Assembly (NCBI RefSeq): GCF_000219625.1
Contig: NC_018212.1
Coordinates: 1,426,001-1,490,000, forward strand
DNA: 64,000 nucleotides
Direction of reading: 5' to 3'
Origin: Zymoseptoria tritici IPO323
Taxonomy: Eukaryota > Ascomycota > Dothideomycetes > Mycosphaerellales > Mycosphaerellaceae
Part shown: one piece after another, positions 24,705-37,494 of the stretch
Layout: each line of letters begins with the position of its first letter
Position numbering within the stretch: the stretch's first letter is position 1
The notes under the pieces: generated by a model
Told to the model about the DNA's origin: nothing
The model's database searches: none
What the model saw: only the letters and a program-made list of their open reading frames with translations
Program-made: the position numbers and the translations under genes

Positions 24705-27700
24705 ATGAGCGCTCCTGCACAGACGCCTGAGCAGCGTGAGCTGGCTCTGATAGGCAAAGTGGAGATGCGCATAGCACTGGCCGATACCGACGCAAAATTG
24801 GAATCTCTTCTCAAAACATATCTGGCACCGGTCCTCCTCAAACTCGCCTCCGAGCACAACAGCGTACGACAGAAGGTCATCGCCATCTGCCAACATGTCA
24901 ACACGCGCATCCAGCCGCAATCGATTCAGCTCCCAGTCGCGGCGCTGGTCAAGCAATTCAAGGAGCAGAAGAACACGATGATCCGCCACTTCGATCTACT
25001 TTACATCCAGCAAGGTGTCGTGCGATTGTCAAAAGCAGACAAGGCGGAGCTGTTGCCGGTGGTGGTCAGTGGAATCGCGCAGAGTGGAACCCAGATGGGC
25101 CAGATCTTCTACCTGTTTCTACGACTACTGGAATCGTTTCCACTTCCACCACGAGGAAGCAAGGAGGATCTAGACATGAGAACGAAGATGGATCTGTCTG
25201 AGGAGGATGCGACATTTCTGTCAATGCAGCTCGGGAAGTTCATGCTATTTGCTCCACAAAAAGGCGCGAGCAAAGTCTGTCCTGGCCTGACTCCTGATGA
25301 GTACTCATTCTTCGGTATGGATGGCAAGGAAGGCGCATGGAATCCTGCAGCAGGCGGGCTGAATCTTCTTCAAACAAAGATTCTCGCTGCAAAGTTGTTA
25401 GCCAGCGGGCTGTTTACCGACAGCGAGCGGTTCTTAGCAGCGTTGTTCGCCTCTGCAGATCCATCGTCTTCGATCAGCGACGTTGGTGATGACATGCTCA
25501 AGCGTGCAATGCCAGTGACTGACCTCGAAGATGAGACTTTGATACAGCGATTGTTTCAGCTGTATTTCGGAGGCTCGTCTGGCACGAATGATGCACCTCG
25601 AGTGAAAGCTCCTTTGCGATTGAAGATTCTGGGCCTGCTGAACAAGTCCACCAGGAGCACGACTTTCGCAAACAACATCACCAAACTTGTCGCCGATGGA
25701 GTGTCCACTTCTGGGCAAGACGGGGAGGATGTGCTGATGTCAAATGGACCACAACAGTAAGTCTTGTCGACTATGCCACATTCAAGCGTCAAAGCTGAGC
25801 GTTCATAGCGTCTCCATTCATGCCCTTTGATAGCTGACAATATTGGTAGAAGCACATCAATCGGTAGAGAGGCCAGCAAACTACGAGCGGCCATCTTCTC
25901 ATACATCAATTTTGTCGCTCGATTTGGCGACAAGCAATCCCTTCACGCCATCGCTCCCCAGGTCGTTGTCAGACTACGAGACTTCATCGAGAATCAGGGA
26001 TGGCCGAAACCTGGACTCAACGAGGATCTGATATCTCGTGCTTATGCATACGAAGTCATCGGCCTGCTATCGAAAGCCGGGCCACGCAGTGTACTTGTTG
26101 AAGAAGAACATGCATCTCTGGACTTGCTTCGATGGCTCTTCGACTCTCTCGCTCAAGACGCATCCGGGAACTCGATCACTGTCAGCATCGAAGAGTCGCT
26201 CTCAACAGTGCTGGGGGCCATGAGTCGTTTCGAGTTCGCAAAATCCGAGCAAGACGTTCTTGAAAACCTCCTCATAGACCAGATGGCACAGTCCGCAGAT
26301 CTGGAAGGCTCGAAACGTCTTAGAAGTACTCGCTACGTCGCAGTCCGTTTTGCGAATAGATGTCTACCATACTCCTCCGTCAAAGCTCGTTGGGTCGACG
26401 TGCTCGCCATGGGTGCCACGAGCGACCGACCCGAAGTACGAGAAGAAGGCGAGCGCGGACTAAGTCCGTACTGGTATCGAATGTTGAATGGCTCGAACAT
26501 TGGCGCGGAAACACCCAATGTGTCCTTCCCATCCTTCGAGGCCGTCGTGGAGCAGTTCTTCATTGTTCAGACCCAGATTACCAGCTCTAAGGCGGAAGTA
26601 CTGGTGCAGAAAGCTCGCGAACTCAACAAGTCATCTTTCCAATTCATGACGAGTTTTGCTCGGCGTATGCTTGTTACGAAGGCATTGGAGCAGGCAAAAG
26701 TGCCCGTCAATCTAGACTCGGAATGGGAGCGCAGATTGGACGCCATGGTCGAATCCGATGCGCCCGCGAGAGATGCAATGAAGGCTCATCTGAGCTCAGC
26801 CATGAGCTCCTCGCCGGAGTTGCTGGACATCTTGGTCGGCGCTTTATTTGCTTGTGTCACGTCCGAGAGTGCAGTCTCGGAAGATAATCTGGTCGAGTTC
26901 CTCGCTCTCAGCCCTGAGGCTCTGATCAAACATCACGTCGATCGAGCAATGAGCATGCTACCTACACTCAAGTCGAACAACCACACGAAGAGAATGACTG
27001 CGGCGCAAGTGATTGGCATCCTTGGGTCTCATCCAGGCTGTAATGCTGCGCCAGTTATATCTGTGCTTACGGATGTCCTACAAGACTGGCAGAAAGCAGT
27101 GGGTGCACATCTCAGCCATGTCCACGGCGCTATCGTGGCTCTCGGATTCTACTTCAGTCGAGTGGCCTGCCGAACACAGAGCGTTCCTCAAAATTCGAAC
27201 TACTCCGCGGTACTGGACATTCTGTTCAAGATGTTTGCGGAGACTCGGGATTCTACGCTGCACGAGGCGAGTCACATTGCCATCGGACAAATGTGCATGT
27301 TCTCGTGCCTCACACCTGAGAGCATCGGACAGTATTCGGCTTTGGAGAAGGTGTCGGACAAGCTGTATGAGCGGGCCAAGGAGGGCAACGAAAGTGCAAT
27401 TACCTGCCTGGGACAGCTATCGATGGTCGTACCTGAAGGCGATGACAACCTCAAGCATATCGAAGATCATCTGCACAAACTGCACGAGATTCGCCAGTCA
27501 GAAATACACTTCACTGTGGGAGAGGCTTTCAGCTACCTTGCAGCTGGCTGGCAGTCGACAGCTCTCTCAACTAAACTGGACATCGGCGTACCTGCGGACA
27601 TATCGATGGGTCACCCTCGAACGCAGACTTTGTCAAAGCTTGTGGATCGAGTTCTCAAAGACTGCGCAACCACCAAGCCTGCGCTAAAGAAAGCTGCCGT

Positions 27701-30651
27701 CATGTGGCTGCTCTGTTTGGTGCAGTATTGCGGAGAAAAGATTCAGGACCGTCTCGCAGAATGCCAGAACGCATTCCGACGTTGTCTTTCAGACAGAGAT
27801 GAGCTAGTGCAAGAGTCTTCATCACGCGGATTGGGTCTGGTCTACGAGAAGGGAGATCGAAGTCTGAAAGATGACTTGGTTCGCGATCTTGTATCATCCT
27901 TCTCGTCCGACAAAGCTCAGTTGTCAGGTAATGTATCCGCTGACACCCAGCTGTTCGAGCCTGGTGCGCTACCTACCGGCGATGGCTCCGTGTCGACATA
28001 CAAGGACATCATGAGCCTGGCCTCCGAAGTCGGCGACTCGAGTCTAGTGTACAAGTTCATGTCCATGGCCTCATCCAACGCGATCTGGTCCAGTCGTGCG
28101 GCCTTTGGTCGATTCGGTCTGAGCAGAGTTCTCTCCGACTCCAGCGTGGACGGCTATCTGGCTAACAACCCAAAGCTCTATCCCAAGCTCTTCCGATATC
28201 GCTTCGATCCGAACGGAGGTGTGCAAAGGTCAATGAACGATATTTGGACTGCGTTGGTGCCCGACTCGACTGCCACGATCGACAAGCACTTTGATGCGAT
28301 CATGGAGGACCTGCTGAGCAGCATTCTCGGCAAAGAGTGGCGCGTGCGGCAAGCGTGCTGTGCTGCGATCGCAGATCTCGTGCAGGGCAGATCGATCGAA
28401 AAGTACGAAGGCTACTTGGAACAAATTTGGACGCAGTGTTTCCGGGTCCTGGACGACATCAAAGAGTCGGTCCGTGCGGCTGCTGCTTCACTGGCGAGGA
28501 CGCTTACGGGAGTCTTGACTAGAGCATTGGAAGCGGACCACAGCTCGACGAAGAATGCGTCGGCGATGTTGAAGCACGTCCTGCCTTTCCTTCTGTCGCC
28601 TTCCGGCATGGAGTCCAGCGCGAAAGAAGTCCAGATCTTCTCCGTTCGCACACTTCTCGAGATCATCAAGAAGGCCAACGGCGCCACGATCCGCCCCTTC
28701 ATTCCTGAGCTTGTGGAGCGTCTGATCGGCCTGTTGAGTTCTCTCGAACCAGAAGAGGTCAATTACATCCATCTCAACGCCAGCAAGTACAATCTCACCG
28801 AGCAGAAGCTAGACGATATGCGTCTTTCTGCCGTCCGGAGCAGCCCTCTCACGGAAGCCATTGAGCGATGTCTCGATCTTCTGGACGATGATACCATGAA
28901 GCTGCTATGGCCGACACTCGAGAGTGCCATGAAGAATACCGTTGGATTGCCTTCGAAGGTGGGATCAAGTCGTGTGCTGGTCTCGCTTGCTACCCGGCGC
29001 ATGGTGCTGTTCAAGCCGTATGCCGATGATGCATTGAGACTTATCGAAAAGCTGGTCATCGACCGTAACGATACTGTTGCAAGCTCATATGCTGCTGCTG
29101 CGGGCTATGTCGCTCGCGGCGCTTCCGACAAGCAAATTCTGCGATTGATCGGCTTCGCCAAGAAGTTGTACTTCGAATCCGAGGGAGATCGCGAGTCGGT
29201 CACACCGCGGAGAAGGTATGTCTTAACCCGTACACTACAACCTTCTCTTGGAGCCATCCCGCTAACCTGTTTTCTTCGCCTACAGTATCACCTCCGGCGA
29301 GATCATGCTGGCCTTTGCCAAACAAGCCTCCGACAAATTCAACGAGTTCTCCACCTCCGCCCTGCCCTTCGTCTTTGTCGCGAAACATGACTCGCACGAG
29401 CAAGTCAAAGAGCAATTCCAGGATACCTGGAACGAAAGCGTAGGTGGCTCACGCGCCGTGCAATTGTACCTAAATGAAATCCTCGAGTTGTGCGCCTCAC
29501 ACCTCGATTCTGCGCAGTGGACGCTGAAGCACACCGCTGCTCGGGCCGTGGCTGATGCAACGATCGCCGTGTCGGCATCTGAGGCTGAGATGTCAGATGC
29601 GACGGGCAAAGCGTTGTGGCCCGCGTTGGAGAAGGCGTTGGGCGGAAAGACGTGGGAGGGAAAGGAAGTGGTGCTCACTTCGTTTGTCAAATTCGTCGAG
29701 GCGGGAAAGAAATTCTACCTTGCGGACGAAAAGGTCAAGTCTGCAATCGTTAAGGTGGGTCTCGGGCGCGCTGATCGCATGATATTCCGAGTCCGTGGTC
29801 GCTAATCTTTGCTTCTCTAGATTGCTCTGCGCGAAGCGAAGCGTCAGAATTCCGCTTACCGACAGTATTCGGTCAAAGCTCTGGCAGGGGTTGCTCTGGC
29901 TCGCAGCGATGTCGATCTGAGCGACGATGTGCACGATGTCGTGGGTCCGATCCTCGCTGAGGCGGATGAAGTCGACGAAGATGCCATGGACATCGACGGG
30001 AAAGATGGGTCCAGTACGAGGAAGGCGGACGATATGTGAGTCCAACCCTCCCGGTCTTTGACATGTTGGGATTGATACTGACCAAATCGTAGCAAGCAAG
30101 CAACGACAGCCGCAGCAATTGATGCGCTGCTCGCTTCCGTCCCAGTTCCGCCCACTGCCTCGCCCGACGTTTCATCAAGATCGTTCGTCCGGGCCCTGCA
30201 TACGGTGAACATCGCTCCGCAGACTGCTATTTCCCATCCGGCCAGTCTCCGCAGTCTCTACGATGGGCTGGCCGGTGTCTTTCGTCGCATCGTGGGCGAG
30301 AAGCCAAACGGATCGTTGACTGCCACAAAGAACGATGCAACATCGACTACCGCACCCACGACGACTTCGCCTTTTCCACTCAGAATCGCCGATCCTGCCG
30401 CTGCGGAGTTCCACTCCCTACTCTTCGGTCCGGTCTCAGCTGGCGCCATCGAGACGGTGCGGTCGAGTCGAGCACAAGCTCTTGTTGCCATTTCACGGTC
30501 AGGCTTGTTCGCGAGCAGCACAGGAGGAGGTGACCACACGAATCAGATGAGCAAGAATTCTTTCCGTGAGAGCGTGCGCGGCTTGCTGGTCGGTGAGATC
30601 TCTGTGGGTGTGAAGGAGAAGCTGAAGGATGTGGTTACTCGGCTGGACTGA
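24705..30651 (+). CDS. ECM29: Proteasome adaptor and scaffold protein ECM29
   Basis: Large HEAT-repeat protein that binds the 26S proteasome, tethers regulatory and core particles and monitors their assembly. Exons 24705-25756, 25850-29215, 29286-29754, 29821-30035 and 30093-30651 give 1886 aa (yeast 1868). The N-terminus (RELALIGKVEMRIALADT) followed by LLKTYLAPVLLKLASEH is the conserved Ecm29 start. Helical repeats fill the rest, for example AAVMWLLCLVQYCGEKIQ and ESVRAAAASLARTLTGVL. The fourth exon has an acidic loop (EADEVDEDAMDIDG). Each junction keeps frame with GTAAGT, GTATGT, GTGGGT and GTGAGT donors. No catalytic motif is expected. Confidence 0.93.
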
Positions 30652-31302
30652 CATGTGCCATGAGCGCGCTGCTTGAGCAGTTGAGCAGTATATACACACT
30701 GGTACAGCGAGGCAATCATTGGGCACTGCCCACTTTCTTCAGCACGATTCGCAGCGCGTTTAATGACCAGGCGCTCGAGTGAGAGACTCCATAGCACCTA
30801 CACTTACTGTACGCAAATCCAAATCGAGAGCATCAAGAGCGGACGACGTCAAACAATGGAACTTCCACTTCGCGCCTCTCTCCACCTTGCGGACTCCAAA
30901 CAGCAAACAGGAAGTCTCCCAGACCATAACGATGTTGTGGCGTTCCTGGCGTTCCGCCGGCAGGTCGTCGGCGAGATGATGCAACCAACAACCAGAACAA
31001 CCAGAACGACAGGAACGAGCACGATGGTCATGTTTCGGAGGTGCCATCTGCCGTACCCGCTTGTGAACTTACCATGATGACGGGACGCACTTGTGCTTGT
31101 CTCCGGGACACTTCTTTTCGGACCGACGACGTGGCTGCCAGGCTCTTGAATCTTCGCAACGCTGTCAAACTTCGCTCACACACGAGGTACATTGTAAGAT
31201 GTACTCGGAGATGAACACAGTGCCTCCTACTGGACTTGATCTTGGCACAACGCGTGCTGAGTGTATTCGTGAAGAGATCGATTAGATGCGGTGCCCAGAC
31301 TG
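30652..31302. other. Intergenic flank before the copia element
   Basis: Small overlapping frames on both strands, none convincing. I see no gene interrupted by the copia insertion: the sequence either side of the TSD shows no shared reading frame. Confidence 0.5.
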
Positions 31303-31307
31303 AAGGG
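31303..31307. repeat. Copia target-site duplication AAGGG, 5' copy
   Basis: A 5-bp repeat directly before TG of the 5' LTR, matching 37666-37670 after the 3' LTR. Confidence 0.85.
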
Positions 31308-31478
31308 TGTTGTGGATCATCAGACTGACCATTAGTGAAGTGCACATAACTAGTGCCAAGGCATTCCTACACACAGATAGCTGAAGTAAGAATCTCACAC
31401 TTGAGATTCTCTCTGCATAACAATATATACCTGCTAATCAGAGGTCCTCTTCCACTTAGCTTAAGTCTAATTACAACA
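31308..31478 (+). repeat. Copia 5' LTR
   Basis: 171 bp, TG..CA ends. It differs from the 3' LTR at 11 positions by my count, all transitions. Confidence 0.95.
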
Positions 31479-31494
31479 GGTTATAAGCCCGGCG
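31479..31494 (+). promoter_or_regulatory. Primer-binding site of the copia element
   Basis: GGTTATAAGCCCGGCG directly follows the LTR. It resembles the Drosophila copia site (GGTTAT..GCCC), which pairs with a half-molecule of initiator tRNA-Met. Two central bases differ, which could be G-to-A changes. Confidence 0.55.
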
Positions 31495-31559
31495 TAACTA
31501 CTGCATACTTAAGGAAGAATTGTCTGTTCTAAGCGCAGCTACTAGAACCTTACTGTACA

Positions 31560-34500
31560 CTGTTTAGACAGTTAACTAGCGAGCCGAGAAAGAGCTAGTT
31601 ACAATAACAGCCGCAATGCAGGCTAATAAGTTTAAGACTGCGAAGGAGAATAAAGTCCTAAGAAAGGGAAGCAACTTCTCAGACTAGTTAAGGATGCTTA
31701 AAGCAGCCCTTATAGACAAGGAGGTATTAGGCTATGTCTTTTATAACATTCCCTAGTGCCCTGCCTAACTAAAGCTAGGAATTGAAGTTAGATATCCCTC
31801 TCTACTAACTAAGGAGAGTACTGCTTTATCCTCCTAGGCTCTAACTCCTTCCTAAAAAGAAGGAGGGGACACTCTAGTAACAGAACCTATTCTAACTAGT
31901 AGACTAAGACTAACTCCTCTCTAAGTCTGGCACAAGTATAACCTGATTGCATACGGGATTATTAGCAAAAGGATTAACTAATCTCTAAGGCCTAACTTTA
32001 GGGATATAGAGAAGACAGCTAAGGAACTGTATAATACTGTTGCAGCCACCTACAGGCCTGTTGTAACTATAAACATTTATAACAGCCTAAGGATTCTTAG
32101 AATTAGCAACATTAAGATCTAAGGAACAAACACTTAGAAGTACTGTAAGGACTTCTAGAAGTAGCATTACAAGTACATCTCTGTAACAGAACAATACTCT
32201 AGGTCTAAGAGCATTCTAGTCTTAAAGCTTACCTTTAGTGATAAGCAGATCAGGCTATTCTTTATCTAGGGCCTCTACTATCTAGAATACCTAAGAAGCT
32301 AGAGACAATCCTATTATATCAAGAATACAACTCTTAAAGAGCTAATTACCTTATTAATTAAGGAACCTCCTCTACAGATATAGAGGACAGTAGGAGGATT
32401 TAGGGGTGCTGCAGTAGATAATAATCAGTGTACTAAGTGTACCTATTATATCTATATAAATGCAGATTGCTTTAAGAAGCACCCTAATAAGGCCCTAAAG
32501 TCCTAGGTACATAGAGGAAGAGGAGGATCTGACAAGGACAAGAAGAAGTCCTAAGACAAGAGTAAGAGATATAACAAGAAGGGAGGAAAGGGTGCTGTAG
32601 CAATTAAGCCTATCTCCTCTTCTAATGCAGGCTTAGGCTCTAATTTAGACAGCTTATTTGCAGGAGCAGCAATTGCTGCCGCTAGAATACAAAGGAGTAA
32701 CACTATTGTCTGGGATTCTGGTATATTATACCACTTCTTTAACAACAAGTCCTAGTTCTTAGACCTTAAACCCCTAGAAACCCTAATCAGGTTCTCTTAA
32801 GCTATTAGACAAAGCATAGTTACACACTTAGGAAGTGTAAGGATTATAATAAAGTACAAGGGGAATAAGTTAAATATTACCTTGCAAGATGTGTTATACT
32901 CTCCTAACTCTAATTACAACCTTATCTTAGCAGAGACTCTCTAGCTAAAGTGCAAGGTCTACCTGGACAGGCTATCTTTATGCATTCTGAGGAATAATAA
33001 GAAGATAGGCAAGGTTTAGTCTACTTATAATGTTCTGATCCTCTAGAATGTAACTGTCTCTCTCCCTAAGGGGAGTACTAAAGTTGCTTCTACAACTAAT
33101 AGGAACATGTCCTGTCTAGCCTTTGCTATGCCTAAGGCTGACATAACAAGATAGCACTAGAGACTAGGCTATGTAGGGAACAAGATTCTTAGTGCAACAA
33201 AGGCTTAAGTCCAAGGACTTGAGCAGATTAACACATCTACACTTAAGCACTATAAGCTATGCAAGCTTGCAAGGTTACAGAGAGTAGTGTTAAGAACTCC
33301 AAGACTAACACCTTAATCCTTATTAGATAAGGTCTACATTAATATTATAGGACTAATCTTTCTACTAGACATCTTTAGATGCAAGTATATCCTTATAATT
33401 ACTAATGCAAAGTTAAGAAGGAGATAGGCTATCTTCTGCAAGCTTAAATTACAAGCTGCACAAATTATTAAGAAATAGACTACTAAGACATTTAACTAGT
33501 ACAAAAAGATAGTTAAGATCTGGTTCTTAGATGGAGGAGGAGAGTTTAATAATAATAATCTAATTACATTTGCAGAGAATAAGGGACTAAGATGGGATTT
33601 CTTAGCTCCCTATACTCCTAAGCAGAATGGAATTGCAGAATTATCTAACAAGGTTATCCTTAACAAGGCAAGAGCAATAATAATTAACTCTAGCCTACCT
33701 CTCCCTCTCTAGAGTTTTGCAGTTGCATATGCAATCTTCCTTACTAACAGGCTAGTATGCCTGTTAACTAACAAGATTCCTCTTTAGGAATTTGATTAAG
33801 ATCTTAATGCTAGAACTCTATATATTAATCTAACAAAGGTTAGGAGATTTAGATGCAGAGCATATCTGCATAATTAGGGGAGACCTAATTTATAGAAGTT
33901 CCATCCTAGAGCAGAGAAATACTAGAATCTGGGATTCTAGGAGAACACTTTAACTAACTATATAGTTTGGAAGTTTGAACTATCTACCCTTGCTAGGTTT
34001 TAGCACAAGATTGTGACCTCTCCTTATATAACATATAATAAGGATAAGGTATACAGCATAATACCTGCTGCCCTAGACTTCTAGGGGGAGAGTTTCCTGC
34101 AACTAATGCAACCTATTGCTATAGAACAGGAAGTCTATGCTATCTACACTAAGGATTAAGATTAGGGCCAGGATGCCTAAGGGCAAGATGCCTAACCTCT
34201 TACTACTTCTTATCTTTAAGAAGTAGAGAATATGTTTAATACTATGCAGAGAGAGAGAAACTAAGCCTCCCTTTTAACATCTTAGGGGGAGCAAACATTA
34301 GGTTAGGACATATAGTCCTAGGATAACTAACACAAGCAGTCTAAGCCTAATTAGCTAGAGGCTACTAAGTATAAAGAAGCCTCCTAGCTAGCTTAGGGGG
34401 AGCATGTTTCTAAGGAAATAGGAAGTCCTGAGGGATTCTAAGGAAGTCCTAAGGGATTCTAGGAGCAGGCTAATGCCTTATTAATACAGCTACAACATTA

Positions 34501-36270
34501 AGCATTAGCAGAGAATTGCCCTGAAAGGGAAGACCTCTAAGATTATGCTATGACTCCCTTCCTAGACATTTATGTTACGGGAAAGAGGAAAGCAGGGAGA
34601 AGCCCTAAGAGACCTAAGAAATTAGGCAATAAAGCAAGTCCTGAAAGTTTAGGCATATTTAGACTCTTAAGAAGTAGAAGATTAGTTATAAGAAAAGACT
34701 ATAGCAAGATCTAGAAGATAGGACTTAAAGCAACAAATCCTAATCTATCTAATCCTAAGATAGTTAAGGAAGCTCTCTCTAGATCTAACTATAAGGAATA
34801 GGAGAAAGCTATTATTAAGGAAGCTAAGTTACTTAAGTCTACAGGATGCCTTAAATGGAAACTTATTAGCACCCTCCCTAAGGGGAGAGTCCCTCTTATA
34901 GGGAAATAGGTCTTTAAGATTAAGGTGCTCCTAGATAGAACTGTAGAGAAGTACAAGGCCAGATGGACAGCTAGGGGATTTATACAAAGGAAGGGACTTA
35001 ACTATATTAATACCTTTGCTCCTACCCTAAGAGCTACAACAGGGAGAATACTTCTGTCCCTCTTAGTTAACTTTAGCTAGAAGAGGAGACAAGTTGATAT
35101 TAAGACTGCATTCCTAAATCCAAACCTGGATAAGCAGATCTTTATTAAGCTACTAGAGGGAGCTTATCTCTTTAAGAAAGATGCCTACAAGTATATTATA
35201 TATGTTAAGAAAGGACTGTATAGGCTTAAGCAGGCAGCTGCTCTCTGGCACTACGATGCTGTAGACACTCTCTAAAAGCTTAGTCTGTTAAGAACTGTTA
35301 GTGATACTTGCCTCTTTTAAGGGAAAGGCATCCTTGTTCTCCTTTATGTAGATAACTTCCAGATCTTTAGATAGTTAGACTATAAGATTAACAAGCTAAT
35401 TAAGGGATTAGAGCAGAAGTACATAATTAAGGTTATTAATACTAATGTCTTTCTTAGTCTTTACCTAAAGGAAGGGAAAGATAGCTCTATATCTGTCTCT
35501 TAGGAACACTATTCTAGAGACAAACTTTAAGGATATAGTCTTAGCAATGCAAAGAGTGTTAAGTACCCCCTTAACACCCTCCTTAAACCCCTCTAGGATA
35601 AGGGAACAAAGGAGGACTATAATCTCTTTAACAAGATTATTAGGGAACTGCAATATCTGTTAAACTATACTAGACCAGATATTAGTTTTGCTGTTAACTA
35701 CTATGCAAGGTTCCTTTAGAACCTAGGACCTTTGTATGTTTAGGCAGCTAAACATATCTGGAGATATGTTGCAGGCACAATTAACAAGTGCCTTATGTAT
35801 AGGAAAACTAAGGAGCAAATTTAGATTAAAGCATTCTTAGACTCTGACTTTGCTAGTAATCCTAGCACATCTAGGTCTACCTTAGGAATGCTCTTTAAAA
35901 TTGTAGGAGGCCTAGTTGTCTAGAGATCTTAACTGCAGAAAGAAGTAGTGCTATCTAGCACTAAGGCAGAGTACCTCTCTCTTACTAAGGCAACAAGAGA
36001 AGTAAATTAGGTGAGGAATCTTATTAATAAGCTCTAGCCCTTTACCTAGGCTAAAAGCATTTCTACTATCCTTATTAAAGTGGACAATTAATTAGCTATT
36101 AGCCTTGTGGAAAACTATGTTAACTCTAAAAGATTAAGATATGTCTCTCTTAGGAACTATTACTGCAGAGAGCAACATAACAAGGGGAGTATTAAGGTGG
36201 AGTTTGTAAGGACAGACATGCAGCTTGCAGACTGTCTAACAAAACCAAAATCCCTAAACACTATCCTCTA
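31560..36270 (+). pseudogene. Copia gag-pol, RIP-like mutated
   Basis: Recognisable segments in order are Gag, with a zinc knuckle C-x2-C-x4-H-x4-C whose His codon is now TAT (Tyr) at 32453-32455; aspartic protease (VWDSG); GAG-pre-integrase (H-x-RLGY near 33150, where Trp is TAG); integrase core (about 33350-33800, with LDGGGEFNN); RT (about 34800-35400), where the second catalytic Asp of YVDD is now Asn (GAC to AAC); and RNase H (about 35850-36250). Every change is a transition of the expected kind. No functional protein can be made. Confidence 0.85.
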
Positions 36271-36347
36271 ATGTAGGCGTCCACTAAAAAGAGCATCTCG
36301 TGCGAGCATAAGAGGAACATATCCTGACATAGTCGCACGAAATAAGA

Positions 36348-36418
36348 GGCTGATATAGGAATTGAACCTGTAACCTTCTGATTTGTAGTTAGAAATTATA
36401 CTACTAGACTAACTAGCC
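36348..36418 (-). pseudogene. Degenerate tRNA-Cys-like sequence inside the copia element
   Basis: 71 nt on the minus strand. The acceptor halves GGCTAGT and ATCAGCC pair at most positions. The anticodon arm has a 7-nt loop CTACAAA, with TTCT and AGAA pairing outside it. The T-arm has box B GGTTCAATTCC (consensus GGTTCGAATCC with one G-to-A). The anticodon reads ACA; ancestral GCA (Cys) with one G-to-A change is the simplest reading. No tRNA intron. It lies between pol and the antisense ORF and shares the element's transition load, so it was captured before decay. Confidence 0.6.
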
Positions 36419-36549
36419 CTTAATAAGAAGAGGGAAATTGCTCTTAAATTTATGCCTTAGTACCTGCATTCCTACCTAAGAAGGATTCCCTCCCTAGAAT
36501 TACACTATTTTATTTGTTACAAAACTAAGAAGCACAACACTTAGAACAC

Positions 36550-37317
36550 TTATTTTATTCTTATCTGTATAAAGGAAAGAAAGCAACTACACACCTCTAC
36601 AAAAGCATCTAAGAAACTATAAGAAAAATACCTAGCTAAAGGAAAACTTTTCTATAAAAACCTAAAAGCATTAGAGCATGTCCTAGAACCTGCAGCCTGC
36701 CCCCCTGAAACTACTACTAAAAGACTAAGCTAATTCCCCTAGAATCTTAACTTAAAGCCTAGGAGAATGTTAGTTTCTATTAGGGAAGAAGGGATTTTAA
36801 GGAGAACATACATAGGATGCTATGCTACTAGCTACTGCTTTATCTCTGCCTTGTTAGAGCTTAACATTTGGCTAAGAGGAGTCTAGTTATAGCATAACAC
36901 TAATCCCTAAGGATTAGGAGTTATTAGACTAGGGTAGTTTTCTACTAGGAAGGCCTACTCCCTTAGGTTGTACAGCTCCTCTATTACTATGTTAATAAGG
37001 TCTGTAGTAAGGAGATCCTTATTAAGCTTAGCTATAAAGTTATTAAAGCAAGCTACAAAAGAGAAGGGACCCTAAGCCCTAATATTTACTCTGTTGTAGT
37101 GTCTATTTATCTCTCCTCTAATAAGTTAATGTATAGTCTGATGTGCTACAGAACTATCTTTGTAGATCTATAGGAGATCTCTACTGCTAACAGCTCTTGC
37201 TTTATCGATAACTTGCTAGAAGGTTTTCCTAGGGACAGAGAAAGCTGCTCTTCTTCTAGAAGCTATAGCTAGTAATATAGATTGTGTTGTTAATAGCTGT
37301 AAGGGATAGATAATAGA
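36550..37317 (-). pseudogene. Antisense ORF relic between copia pol and 3' LTR
   Basis: About 255 codons on the minus strand form one frame, interrupted by 11 TAG, one TAA and no TGA, then a TAA at 36550-36552. The same stop bias marks the element's own genes, so this frame was coding before mutation. Readable stretches are helical and charged, for example VIDKARAVSSRDLL, FVACFNNFIAKLNKDLL and DLINIVIEELYNLRE. I do not recognise the protein. The start is unclear and may lie upstream of the TAA at 37318-37320. Extra antisense ORFs near the 3' LTR are known in some plant LTR elements; whether this one is related cannot be seen. Confidence 0.6.
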
Positions 37318-37494
37318 TTAGCTAATAAATTGGCCAAATGGATAAGAGGTGTGGATTGTAAAGTAGAGGAATAAAAAAGCTAGAAGAAGATGCTTTTTAT
37401 TAAGCTGAAGCCGAGTATTAGCTACGTAGTAGGTGAATACCTGCTATATTTAGGTAATAGACAGCTCGTGATAATGCAGCTGCTAATAGGGGAG

